Source: Lentisphaerota bacterium
Lineage (GTDB): Bacteria > Verrucomicrobiota > Lentisphaeria > Victivallales > Victivallaceae
DNA: 64,000 bases
Direction: 5' to 3'
NCBI GenBank assembly: GCA_015061575.1
Contig: SUWF01000012.1
Span: 1-64,000 of the forward strand
The notes under the pieces were generated by a model. It was not told the origin of the DNA and searched no databases. It was given only the letters and a program-made list of their open reading frames with translations. Positions 35,141-43,792 of this stretch are shown piece after piece (the stretch's first letter is position 1; each line of letters begins with the position of its first letter). The position numbers were made by a program, and so were the translations under genes.

Positions 35141-36190
35141 ATGGATAAAACCGGAAATTTGATGAAAATCGCAGTCGATGCCATGGGCGGTGATTATGCG
35201 CCGGGGATCGTCATTGAAGGTGTGACAAAAGCCTTGTATGATTACCCGGATTGCGAGTTTACGCTGGTGGGCAACATCGACAAAATCCGATTTTATCTCT
35301 ACAAGTACGGCATAGCCGATCATCCACGGTTGAAGCTGCATCATGCCGAAAGCGCTGTGGAAATGTCTGATCCATCAGCGATTTCGTTGCGGGGAAAGAA
35401 GAATTCTTCCATCACCGAAGGGGCCCGGATCATGAAAAGCGGCCTGGTTGAAGCGTTGGTTTCGCCCGGGCATACCGGGGCTTTGGTGGCAGCTACTAAG
35501 GTGTTGAACCGAACTTTGCCGGGAGTTGATCGTCCGGCATTGGGTGCAAGTCTGCCGCATCGGCACGGCCGGTTTATCTTGATCGATGCCGGAGCCAATA
35601 CCGATTGCAAACCGGGAAATCTGGTGCAATTTGCCTTGATGGGCGAAATTTACGCCAGCTTTTATCTTAAAAAAGAACGACCGGCAATCGGACTGCTGAG
35701 TGTCGGCGGCGAAGACGGCAAAGGCAATGCTTTGACCAAGTCGGTTTTTAAGGCGTTGTCCAATATGCCGATAAATTTTGTGGGCAATGTGGAAAGCAAC
35801 AGCGCATTTGAAGGCGCTTGCGATGTAATGATCGCCGATGGGTTCAGCGGCAATGTCATGCTCAAGACCAGCGAAGGTCTGGCCCGGTTGTCGGTGAACT
35901 GGCTCAAAACTGCCATCAAGAAAAATGCGTTGCGTTTGACCGGAGCTCTGCTGGCCAAAAATGCGTTTGTTGAGCTTAAAGCAATGGGTGATGCTGATGA
36001 AATTGGCGGGGCGCCTTTGCTGGGGATCAATGGAGTGTGTATTATCGGGCATGGTTCATCAAGTCCCAAGGCAGTGCGCAATGCTATTCGCACGGCTCGA
36101 GATGCCATCCGGTTCCGAATGAATGAACGTATCCGGGAACGACTGATAGAGTGTCATGCCACGACAGAAGAACTCGATTCGATGTTTTAA
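35141..36190 (+). CDS. plsX: Phosphate acyltransferase PlsX
   Basis: A 349-residue enzyme that makes acyl-phosphate from acyl-ACP for phospholipid synthesis. Family motifs are MKIAVDAMGGDYAPGIVIEG at the N-terminus, GLVEALVSPGHTGALVA, FILIDAGANTDCKP and CDVMIADGFSGNVMLKTSEG. Some relatives start at the Met in MKIAVDAMGG, which here is the in-frame ATG at 35162; the start at 35141 adds seven residues and neither has a strong binding site. The chain between the end of PlsX and fabH is 73 bases. Confidence 0.93.
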   Translation: MDKTGNLMKIAVDAMGGDYAPGIVIEGVTKALYDYPDCEFTLVGNIDKIRFYLYKYGIADHPRLKLHHAESAVEMSDPSAISLRGKKNSSITEGARIMKSGLVEALVSPGHTGALVAATKVLNRTLPGVDRPALGASLPHRHGRFILIDAGANTDCKPGNLVQFALMGEIYASFYLKKERPAIGLLSVGGEDGKGNALTKSVFKALSNMPINFVGNVESNSAFEGACDVMIADGFSGNVMLKTSEGLARLSVNWLKTAIKKNALRLTGALLAKNAFVELKAMGDADEIGGAPLLGINGVCIIGHGSSSPKAVRNAIRTARDAIRFRMNERIRERLIECHATTEELDSMF

Positions 36191-36263
36191 TTATATAGAG
36201 TAGAATGTTTGCGGGAAGCTGTGACGTTTGAACTGAATCAATAAACTGAGGTAATACGGAAAA

Positions 36264-37247
36264 ATGGGTATAAAAATCAGAGGAACCGGTTCCTATGCTC
36301 CGGAAAAAATACGGACTAACGCTGATCTTGAACAGATGGTGGAAACCAACGACGAGTGGATCCGCACCCGTACCGGGATCTGTCAGCGGCATATAGCTGC
36401 ACCGGAGCAAGCGTGTTCGGATCTGGCGGAGCAGGCCGCCCGGAAAGCGTTGGATATGGCCGGAGTTGCTCCGGAAGATCTGAGCGCCATTATTGTGGCG
36501 ACCATTTCTCCTGACCATGTATTCCCCAGCACGGCATGTCTGCTGCAGCACCGTTTGGGAGCGACCAAGGCTTTTGGTTTTGACCTCGAAGCGGCTTGCT
36601 CCGGACTGTTGTTTTCGCTGGAAACCGCCCGCGGCATTATGACTGCCAATCCCAAATACCGTTATGTGCTGGTCATCGGTGCCGAAAAACTTTCCGCACT
36701 GGTCAATTGGGAAGACCGCAATACCTGCGTGTTGTTTGGTGATGGAGCATCGGCATTGCTGCTGGAAAATTGCCCGGATGAAGAAGATTGCTTTTTGGCC
36801 ACCGATTTGGGCGTGGATGGCAACAGCCTGGATATCTTGAGTTTGCCGGCTGGCGGCAGCCGCAATCCGGCTTCGGCGGAAACCGTGGCCAACAAGATGC
36901 ACTATATCCACATGGCCGGGCGTGACGTATTCAAACTGGCAGTCAACGCCATGGTCAGCAGCTGTCAGAAGGTGCTGGAAGAAGCCAATGTAAGTATCGA
37001 TCAAGTTCGGTGGCTGATCCCGCATCAGGCCAATGCCCGGATCATGAAAGCGGTGGCGCAGCGTCTGCCGCTGGAAGAAGAACGGGTGTTTATGAATATT
37101 GCTCAATACGGCAACACCTCGGCAGCGAGCATTGGTATTTGCATTGATGAAATGAAGCGTTCCGGTCAGGTCAATCCCGGAGATTACATACTTTTGACTG
37201 CCTTTGGCGGTGGTTTGACCTGGGGTGCGATCCTCATCAAGTGGTAA
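36264..37247 (+). CDS. fabH: 3-oxoacyl-[ACP] synthase III (FabH)
   Basis: A 327-residue condensing enzyme that joins acetyl-CoA and malonyl-ACP to begin fatty-acid synthesis. The catalytic triad is intact: C112 in EAACSGLLFSLE, H254 in IPHQANARI and N284 in YGNTSAASI. Length is normal. Together with plsX and rpmF it forms a classic lipid operon. The tRNA gene follows 24 bases after the stop. Confidence 0.96.
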   Translation: MGIKIRGTGSYAPEKIRTNADLEQMVETNDEWIRTRTGICQRHIAAPEQACSDLAEQAARKALDMAGVAPEDLSAIIVATISPDHVFPSTACLLQHRLGATKAFGFDLEAACSGLLFSLETARGIMTANPKYRYVLVIGAEKLSALVNWEDRNTCVLFGDGASALLLENCPDEEDCFLATDLGVDGNSLDILSLPAGGSRNPASAETVANKMHYIHMAGRDVFKLAVNAMVSSCQKVLEEANVSIDQVRWLIPHQANARIMKAVAQRLPLEEERVFMNIAQYGNTSAASIGICIDEMKRSGQVNPGDYILLTAFGGGLTWGAILIKW

Positions 37248-37271
37248 AATTTACTCTGAATAAAGATTTGT

Positions 37272-37347
37272 CGGGGTGTAGCGCAGTGGCTAGCGCGCTT
37301 GCTTTGGGAGCAAGATGTCGCGGGTTCGACTCCCGCTACCCCGACCA
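37272..37347 (+). tRNA. tRNA-Pro (anticodon UGG)
   Basis: A full cloverleaf is visible: a 7-bp acceptor stem starting CGGGGTG, a D-arm with AGCGCAGTGGCTAGCGC, the anticodon stem CTTGC/GCAAG around loop TTTGGGA (anticodon TGG), a T-arm CGGGTTCGACTCCCG, discriminator A and an encoded CCA. It stands alone and is followed by an intrinsic terminator. Confidence 0.97.
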
Positions 37348-37364
37348 TTTTTTTGAACTCTCTC

Positions 37365-37395
37365 AATCCAGTCCTTTATGGCTGGATTTTTTTTT
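37365..37395 (+). terminator. Intrinsic terminator of tRNA-Pro
   Basis: AATCCAG (37365-37371) pairs with CTGGATT (37382-37388), followed by a run of nine T residues ending at 37395. Confidence 0.8.
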
Positions 37396-38063
37396 GTCTT
37401 GATTTTACCCGATGAATGACAGGCACTTATAGCGTAAACTCTTCTAAACAGAGAACAAATAGAGAACGCCAAATTCTCTCTAAATCGGTGTGTTTTGAAT
37501 AAAGTTGCGGCAAATTCTCTGTTTGGTAAGGTCGGAAATCTTTATGAAAGAATTATTTTTTAAGCGTTAGAGATAAAGATGTTACAGAAACACACAGCTA
37601 AGAAAACAAGAGAATTCTCTATTTTTCCCCATTCTCTAAAAACCGACCTTAACTTTTCAGACCAAAAGTCCTTTCCAAACAGAGATAAAAAATAAGTCAT
37701 TACTAATTGATGATAAATACAAATCGTTAGGTCGTGCATTCCAAAACAAATAGAAATACCATACCATAAAAAGCCCTTCGGAAAATTCACTAAAATGGTT
37801 CTGATTTTCGCTTTGAACGGAAAGCCGTCATCTCAAAACACGGCAAAAAGGGAGGTCACAAGCTGAACGTTTACCCGTCTTAAGCGTCAATCGCCGCGAC
37901 ACGCCCCCTGAAACGCAAAAAAGGCGGCAGGATAACTCCCTTACCCATTTTTTCTACATGATTCTGATTGTTTGCTGAATTTATGGTTAACCCAACAAAC
38001 TATACAGAGAACAGCGCTTTCATTGTTTTTCCGGGATAAAACCTTCATCCGGAATCAGTGAGT
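37396..38063. other. AT-rich gene-free stretch with inverted CTCT motifs
   Basis: This ~670-bp stretch downstream of tRNA-Pro holds no credible gene. The words ATTCTCT and AGAGAA recur many times in both orientations (for example near 37457, 37468, 37515, 37613, 37630). A longer split inverted repeat links CTCTGTTTGGTAAGGTCGG at 37517-37535 with CCGACCTT at 37643-37650 plus CCAAACAGAG at 37675-37684. It looks like a decayed mobile insertion beside a tRNA. No copy of the tRNA 3' end was seen in this stretch. Confidence 0.45.
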
Positions 38064-39560
38064 TCATTGGAACTGTTTCTGTTCCCATTCTTTGATCTGT
38101 TGAAGAATGAGTGCATTCGGTGACGGATGGGTTTGTGCAAGACACTCTTCAAACAGTTCCTGAGAATAAACATTCAGTTTATGGGCAAACGCCATTTGCT
38201 TTACTTTAACAGCCAGTCCTTTGAGATCAGCCCCGCTGTAATCCTTGGTATATTCAGCGACAGCATCGAGCAGCCCTTCCTGAATGGGATATTTGACATC
38301 TTTGAAACAGAACTCAAGAATTTGTTTTCTGGCGTTTTTATCCGGCAATCCCACAAAGATTTGCACATCAAGCCTGCCTGTCCGGAGAAATGCTTCATCC
38401 ACTAATTGCGGCGTGTTCGTGGCACCGATCAGGAGCAATTGACTGTGATGTGTCTGAATCCCGTCCAGTTCCTGCAGGAGGATCGATATTACTTTCCGGG
38501 TAGATTCGTGAATTTCATCGGTTCTTTTCCGGAAAATACTTTCCAATTCATCTATAAACAATACGGATATCTTATTTTTCCGGATCTCTTCAAAGATGGC
38601 ACGGATATTATTTTCTGATTCGCCGACATATTTAGAGAAAATATCTGCAACGGTCACAACGTAGAAAGGGATTTTAAGTTCACCGGCGATCGCACGGGCT
38701 ATGAAAGTTTTCCCCGTTCCCGGCGGTCCGTACAAAAGCATCCCGCCCCCAGGCGATAGTCCATGACGTTTTGCTATTTCCGGATGCTGAAGCGGAAGAA
38801 GCATTCGTAACCGGATTTGCTCTTTCACATCTTCCATACCGGCAACATCGTCTAATTTTGTATTGGGGATATCAAGCTGTTGGAGTTTAGTTTCTTTGGT
38901 TTCATCAGTGACTTTGTTGATGTCATCTCCGGATTTCTTCCAGGTATTATAAATGAAAAGCGGAGGAATAAGATATACCAGCCAGGAATATTCCGGCGAA
39001 TAAGAGAGTTTTACAAGGATTTTGCTGAGCAGAATACTGATAAATACAGCACAGCTGAACATTTGCAGGATCCTGACAAGAAACAGTGCGATTTTATGGC
39101 CTTCAATAGAAAATTTGAATTTTTCCGGCAGAAGTTCTGAGATCTTTAAACAGAAAATACCGATTGCAATTGTTTCGATAATTAAGATAATAGCCTGAAG
39201 CAGTGAAACTTTATCCGGGACGACCATTACAGAACAAATCTTCTGAAATGCCGTTACAGCCTTTTCACTTTCCAGCTCCTGTACTGTGCTGGAAAGAACA
39301 CGGCTGCTCAAAATACGGCTGTACAGATTCCCGAACAATACCCCGATAAATGCAACTGTATGTCCCAAACTGAAACGGGGGTTGTTTTCTGCCAGATTCC
39401 GAAGTATGCCGACAGGAAAAAATGCCAGAAGAAATGCCAAAACGTAATTACCACCGCTTAGCAGGTAAAACAGAAAACAGAACATTATAAAAAATAAAAA
39501 ATTTCCGGCAAAAAGTTCAGGCGGTTCTTCCTGAACAACAACTTTGTTTTCATCTGTCAT
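38064..39560 (-). CDS. Membrane-anchored AAA+ ATPase without protease domain
   Basis: A 498-residue protein. The N-terminal ~220 residues hold four to five hydrophobic spans (FLFFIMFCFLFYLL, LLQAIILIIETIAIGIFCL, IALFLVRILQMFSC, YSWLVYLIPPLFIY). The C-terminal half is an FtsH/Cdc48-like AAA module: LDDVAGMEDVKEQIRLRMLL, Walker A GPPGTGKT (~278-285), Walker B VLFIDELE (~333-340), a GATNTPQ sensor and RTGRLDVQIFVGLPD with the arginine finger region. It ends after the AAA lid, so the HExxH metallopeptidase of FtsH is missing. The ATG at 39560 (MTDENKVVV) has AAAAGAAAAG in front. It stands alone in an AT-rich island next to tRNA-Pro. Likely a membrane remodelling or protein-unfolding enzyme; target unknown. 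Confidence 0.75.
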   Translation of the reverse strand: MTDENKVVVQEEPPELFAGNFLFFIMFCFLFYLLSGGNYVLAFLLAFFPVGILRNLAENNPRFSLGHTVAFIGVLFGNLYSRILSSRVLSSTVQELESEKAVTAFQKICSVMVVPDKVSLLQAIILIIETIAIGIFCLKISELLPEKFKFSIEGHKIALFLVRILQMFSCAVFISILLSKILVKLSYSPEYSWLVYLIPPLFIYNTWKKSGDDINKVTDETKETKLQQLDIPNTKLDDVAGMEDVKEQIRLRMLLPLQHPEIAKRHGLSPGGGMLLYGPPGTGKTFIARAIAGELKIPFYVVTVADIFSKYVGESENNIRAIFEEIRKNKISVLFIDELESIFRKRTDEIHESTRKVISILLQELDGIQTHHSQLLLIGATNTPQLVDEAFLRTGRLDVQIFVGLPDKNARKQILEFCFKDVKYPIQEGLLDAVAEYTKDYSGADLKGLAVKVKQMAFAHKLNVYSQELFEECLAQTHPSPNALILQQIKEWEQKQFQ

Positions 39561-40529
39561 AAAAAAAACTTTTCTTTTATGAAAAATTATCAAGCATTTT
39601 AATATAATACAGAATAACAAATATTCAAGCGATAAATACCGTAATATTTTTTCGGGCAAGATGTTGAAAAATAATAGATTAACCCGGTATCTGTCGGGAA
39701 AGACAATGCTATGGCATTCGAGCCGTTGACCTTTGGATTTTTTTGGGGGGAAAGTTAAAGGAAAAACTAATATTGTCCGGTAGGAAGAAACTCTATCTGC
39801 CGACTTTCGCATCCTTTTTGAAAAGTCGCAAGTTTACATCTTTTTTCGGGGTATTTTACAGTTGTTCCGGAATGGAGATCGTTTTAGTTAAGCAGAAAAA
39901 TTTTCTCTGTTTTCAAAAATGCTGAAAATAGAGATATTTTCGCAGTTTAGCAAAGCGGTAACCATTTTTCATTAACTTGCAACCATTTTGAGCTTGGGAG
40001 AATTTTCCAATTTAAGCGAAAATGGTCGACCATTTTTTTACCCGAATGGGCAAAAAAACATGAAGCCTGAAAAGGCTTTGCTTCATGCACCGCAGGTGCG
40101 CTTCATATATTTTGATGCTTGACGAGCAAAGCTCGCAAGCACAAAATGTGCTTCATACGCCGTCAGGCGTGCTTCATAAAAACGCCTTTTCAGATGAAGC
40201 ATTGTTCAGCTAAAGCTTCACAATATGAAGCATCTCCCGTCTTCATTTCATTACGCCGCGGCAAGCCATTTCATTCCGATATGAAGCACTCCGCTTACGC
40301 TCCGTATGATGAGAAAATGGAAAAAAGAGAGTTTACCGCTCGCAATACAACTCTATCCGCATTATATTATTACCGGCTTCATTCCATTTCGCTGTGGCAA
40401 GCTGTTTCATTACGTTACACTGTGGCAGGCCGCTGATGTCGAAGAAGTAAAATGATCCTTGCGGAGCAAATCTATGAACTTTTAAGGCCATCCAACACTG
40501 TTGGAGCAATGCCGATGGCCTCGATTTGC
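39561..40529. other. Gene-free stretch with palindromes and hairpin repeats
   Basis: Nearly 1 kb lies between two genes that read leftward, with no credible coding frame. It contains an 18-bp perfect palindrome centred on GGTCGACC (40019-40036), the word ACCATTTT three times (about 39961, 39982 and 40029) and the hairpin element at 40061-40200. The right part has recurring TTTCATTNC and GTGGCA words. Confidence 0.5.
40061..40200. repeat. Multi-hairpin element with CTTCAT spacers (MITE/REP-like)
   Basis: Its ends contain CTGAAAAGGC (40067-40076) and the exact inverse GCCTTTTCAG (40184-40193). Between them is a string of small stem-loops, such as GCACCGCAGGTGC, GAGCAAAGCTC and ACGCCGTCAGGCGT, each flanked by GCTTCAT. 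Further TGAAGC words continue to about 40290. The whole can fold into one long branched hairpin, as expected for a non-autonomous mobile element or REP array. No transposase gene is in this window. Confidence 0.6.
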
Positions 40530-41534
40530 TTACAATTCTATCCACTCGCCGTTGCCGGCGGCACTGCGGCTTATGGCAAAACACGCTTTGTGGGAGTTTA
40601 CGGCGGATGCTACGTTGTGGTCGCTGTCACGCCCTTCCTGCAGGCAGCTTACAAAGTGTTCCAGCAGGGCCGGGAAGGGGTGATTATAGACATCGCCGCT
40701 TTTCTTGACGCCGGTATCTATGGCGAAAAATTCTTTCTGCTCTTTGAATTTTTCCAGATAAAAACGGTCGTTCATGATCGAACCTCTGTCACCGATGATG
40801 TGGGTGTTGGCTGTGTATGGCACATGCCCGACCAGCGAGCAGGAAAATACGCCCAGGGCTCCGTTGGCAAATTTTACCTGTGCCGTTTCGACCGGGGCAT
40901 AATCGTACCAGTCGCCGACTTTTACGGCGTCACCCCGGACGGCTATAATATCCGAATTCAGCAGGTATCTGGCAATATCCACGCTGTGACAGCCGCCTAA
41001 AATAAATGCTCCGCCCGCCCGGGATCCCGACCGCATCCAGCCGCCCCGCTCCCGGCCGAACCAGTAATCCACGTTGGCCAGAAAGACGTTGCCCAACTCT
41101 CCGGAGGCGATCAAACGTCTTTGCAGCTGACTCAACGGATTGAAACGCAGCACCAGGCCCATGACCGTTTTGGTGTGATATTCGTTGATCGTGGCTGTGA
41201 GCAGATCGAGTTCTTCGGGGTTGATGGCCGCCGGTTTTTCCAGAAAAATGTGTTTGCCGGCCTTGGCCGCCGCTATGGCTTCGCTGGCGTGCAGATCGTT
41301 GGGCGTACATATAGAAACGATATCCACGCTGCTGTCGTTGAGAATATCGTCAAATTTTTCGTAAATTTTTATGTTGTTCAGACCAAATTCCTGCTGTTTG
41401 GCTTGAACACTTTCGCTGCGGCGGCTGCCGATGCCGATAAGCTGACACGCCGGATTTTTCAGATAGGCCGCAATGTGGCCGCTGGCGACCCAGCCGCAGC
41501 CCCAGAGGGCGCAGCCGAACTTTCCATTATACAT
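40530..41534 (-). CDS. Gfo/Idh/MocA family oxidoreductase
   Basis: A 334-residue NAD(P)-dependent dehydrogenase, probably acting on a sugar or inositol derivative. The Rossmann start is ALWGCGWVASGHIAAYL, the EKP motif with the catalytic Lys is FLEKPAAINPEE, and the C-terminal domain has the GGWMRSGSRAGGAFILGGCHSVD-type block (GGCHSVDIARYLL) with the usual Asp and His. The substrate cannot be read from sequence. TCAGGAGAAATTGCT precedes the ATG. It lies 27 bases after exbD and probably shares its transcript. Confidence 0.85.
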   Translation of the reverse strand: MYNGKFGCALWGCGWVASGHIAAYLKNPACQLIGIGSRRSESVQAKQQEFGLNNIKIYEKFDDILNDSSVDIVSICTPNDLHASEAIAAAKAGKHIFLEKPAAINPEELDLLTATINEYHTKTVMGLVLRFNPLSQLQRRLIASGELGNVFLANVDYWFGRERGGWMRSGSRAGGAFILGGCHSVDIARYLLNSDIIAVRGDAVKVGDWYDYAPVETAQVKFANGALGVFSCSLVGHVPYTANTHIIGDRGSIMNDRFYLEKFKEQKEFFAIDTGVKKSGDVYNHPFPALLEHFVSCLQEGRDSDHNVASAVNSHKACFAISRSAAGNGEWIEL

Positions 41535-41561
41535 AGCAATTTCTCCTGATTGACGGGATCG

Positions 41562-41981
41562 TTATTTTTCTTTGCCGTCGCTTAAAGTCACCAGCTGGAC
41601 GTTTTTGAAGCCGGATTCCCGGATGGTTTTCATCACTTCGATCACTTCGCTGTAGCTGCGTGAACCATCCGCCCGCAGCAGCAGAACGGCATCCGGGTTG
41701 CTGCTTTGCAGTGTTTTCAGTGTGGCCAGCAATTCAGCGGGGGTGACTTTGTGTTTTTCGTAAGTCAGCTCGCCATCCCGGGTGATGGTCAGATTTTTAG
41801 TGACCTTTTCAGTATCGATCTTATCGGCGTTCATGGTTGGCGGCGTTACATCAATGCCATTTTCCATCAACGGTGTGGTGATCATAAACACGATCAGCAG
41901 CATGAAAGTCAAGTCCAGCAGCGGCGTGATATTGATCTGGTCGATCGCATCCAGCTGGGAACGCATTTTTTTACGGGCCAT
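41562..41981 (-). CDS. exbD: ExbD/TolR-type biopolymer transport protein
   Basis: A 139-residue inner-membrane protein with one N-terminal span (ITPLLDLTFMLLIVFMITTPL) that contains the conserved proton-carrying Asp, and a periplasmic domain ending PDAVLLLRADGSRSYSEVIEVM. With the ExbB/TolQ-like partner encoded seven bases upstream it forms a proton-driven motor that powers outer-membrane transport or envelope integrity. No TonB gene is in the window, so TonB or Tol function stays open. Confidence 0.9.
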   Translation of the reverse strand: MARKKMRSQLDAIDQINITPLLDLTFMLLIVFMITTPLMENGIDVTPPTMNADKIDTEKVTKNLTITRDGELTYEKHKVTPAELLATLKTLQSSNPDAVLLLRADGSRSYSEVIEVMKTIRESGFKNVQLVTLSDGKEK

Positions 41982-41988
41982 AAGCGGA

Positions 41989-43074
41989 TCAACCTCTCAT
42001 TGGATCGTTAAATTCATCTTGATCGTTTTGCATACCGCCCAGCGTCATTTGCTGCGGTTGAGCTTCCGGCATCGGAGCCGGGGCTTGAGCCGGTGCAAAC
42101 TGCTGATATTCCGCTGCCGGTTGGACATTGGGCTGATAATTCTGCTGATAGCTGGGGCTCTGGACTGCCGGCTGCAGATTTTGATTGTAGCGCATGGCCG
42201 GCTGCTGCATTGGCTGCTGGGCAACAGTATACGCTGTGGCCGGACGCTGCGCCATTGCCGGATTGCTCCGGTTGACCGGTATGGCAGCGGGGGCAGGATG
42301 GGGCACAGCCGCAGCCGGAGTATTTTCGCTGAGCTCTTTGGCGGTCAGCTGTTCAAGCTTGAGCCGGGCCATAAAAGATTCGCTGAAGTTATCCATATAA
42401 ACGGTGATCTTGCGGATCAACTGCGTCAGAATGTTGTACCCGACCAGCGCCGGGATCGCCACGACCAGCCCGGCAACGGTCGTGAGCAATGCGCCCGCCA
42501 CCCCGGGGGCCAGCGCCTGAATGTTGGCACTGCCGGCGCTGGCTACGCCGCAGAAAGCGATCATCACCCCCCAAACCGTACCGAACAAGCCCAGAAACGG
42601 CGCCAGACTCACGGCCGTAGCAAGCACGCCGATGCGTTCTTCGATGACAAATATCTGGCCGGAGATTTCCCGTTCCATAGCCGTCTGCACCGCATCCAGC
42701 TGAGCGGAAGATAATTTCCGGGGGCCCCGACCGTTCCGTACCGGAGCATTGGAGCGGACTTCTTCGGCGGTCTGGCCGTAAAATTCCAGTAATTGTTCCA
42801 TGCCGCTGATGTAGATCTTGGCGACCGGGCAGGGGTTTTCCATGCCGTCCCGCAGCACCGAATTCATGCCGTGCTGATTATTGAACGCAGCGGCGAAGCG
42901 TTCGGAAAGTTTCTGCGAACGGTAGAGCGTCAAAAACTTTTCTATCATAATATACCATGCGAACATCGAACTTAAAAACAGCAGCGCCACGATGCCTTTG
43001 CCCATGGCATCGGAGTTTTCAAAGGCATACCACACTCCGGCATCGGCCAGCAGAATTGAATTAAGAGCCCACAT
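41989..43074 (-). CDS. exbB: MotA/TolQ/ExbB proton-channel protein with Gln/Pro-rich tail
   Basis: A 361-residue protein. The first ~240 residues have the family's three membrane spans: MGKGIVALLFLSSMFAWYIM, then ATAVSLAPFLGLFGTVWGVM and LLTTVAGLVVAIPALVGYN, with the conserved channel residues in the last two. The final ~115 residues are a low-complexity Gln/Pro/Ala-rich tail that most relatives lack. GAGGAGAGATAGAAT stands before the ATG. It is the proton channel partner of the ExbD-like protein encoded just downstream. Confidence 0.88.
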   Translation of the reverse strand: MWALNSILLADAGVWYAFENSDAMGKGIVALLFLSSMFAWYIMIEKFLTLYRSQKLSERFAAAFNNQHGMNSVLRDGMENPCPVAKIYISGMEQLLEFYGQTAEEVRSNAPVRNGRGPRKLSSAQLDAVQTAMEREISGQIFVIEERIGVLATAVSLAPFLGLFGTVWGVMIAFCGVASAGSANIQALAPGVAGALLTTVAGLVVAIPALVGYNILTQLIRKITVYMDNFSESFMARLKLEQLTAKELSENTPAAAVPHPAPAAIPVNRSNPAMAQRPATAYTVAQQPMQQPAMRYNQNLQPAVQSPSYQQNYQPNVQPAAEYQQFAPAQAPAPMPEAQPQQMTLGGMQNDQDEFNDPMRG

Positions 43075-43087
43075 ATTCTATCTCTCC

Positions 43088-43687
43088 TCAGTCCAGACAG
43101 CCTTTGGTGGAAAGCACACCTTGCACCCGGTTGTCAAAACTCACCGCCTGATCCAACGCTTTGGCAAAAGCTTTGAAGATCCCTTCCAGGCAGTGATGCA
43201 CTTCGTTCCCGGCGAGCAGCCTTATGTGCAGATTCATACCGGCTTTGACGCAAAGCGCCTGAAAGAACTCGTGGAAGAGCTGCACATCAATATCGCCGAC
43301 CTGGGCTGCGGGCATCGCTGCATTATAGACCAGATACGGACGTCCGGAGAGATCCAAGGCCACTTCAGCCAGCGCCTCATCCATGGGCAGCAGGCAGCTG
43401 CCGTAGCGGCGGATACCGGCTTTGTCGCCCAGCGCCTGAGCGATCGCAGAGCCTAACGCCAGTCCCAGATCTTCCATGGAGTGATGATAATCCACATGCA
43501 AATCGCCTTTTTCTTCGATGGTCAGATCAAAGAATCCGTGTTTGGCAAAAAGTTCCAGCATGTGATCCAGAAAACCGATCCCGGTGTTGATGCTGGATTT
43601 GCCGCTGCCGTCAAGGTTGATGGAAAGTTTGATGGAAGTTTCACGGGTTTGGCGGGTCAATTCCGCCTGACGGGCATTTTTTGTCAT
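43088..43687 (-). CDS. hisB: Imidazoleglycerol-phosphate dehydratase
   Basis: A 199-residue enzyme for the sixth step of histidine synthesis. The manganese-binding motifs are present: GIGFLDHMLELFAKHG, HVDYHHSMEDLGLALG, SCLLPMDEALAEVALDLSGR, LFHEFFQALC and NEVHHCLEGIFKAFAKAL. The ATG at 43687 is chosen because GAGGA lies eleven bases before it and the product then starts at the usual place. This is the monofunctional form, without the phosphatase domain. No other his gene is near. Confidence 0.95.
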   Translation of the reverse strand: MTKNARQAELTRQTRETSIKLSINLDGSGKSSINTGIGFLDHMLELFAKHGFFDLTIEEKGDLHVDYHHSMEDLGLALGSAIAQALGDKAGIRRYGSCLLPMDEALAEVALDLSGRPYLVYNAAMPAAQVGDIDVQLFHEFFQALCVKAGMNLHIRLLAGNEVHHCLEGIFKAFAKALDQAVSFDNRVQGVLSTKGCLD

Positions 43688-43792
43688 AATATTTTTATTC
43701 CTCAGCAATTCAGTTTCAGTTTACGCTTATTACATGTAATGTAATACCACTGACGGGAAAATGCAATCGCCAATAGAATAAAATGCCAAAAT

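Noticed and set aside
40061-40300. CRISPR-like array
   Set aside because: The repeated word is only ~7 bases, spacing is irregular, the spacers are themselves palindromes and no cas gene is present.
37272-40530. Intact prophage or integrative element at tRNA-Pro
   Set aside because: No integrase, recombinase or phage gene is present and I did not find a second copy of the tRNA end, so only a decayed island can be proposed.
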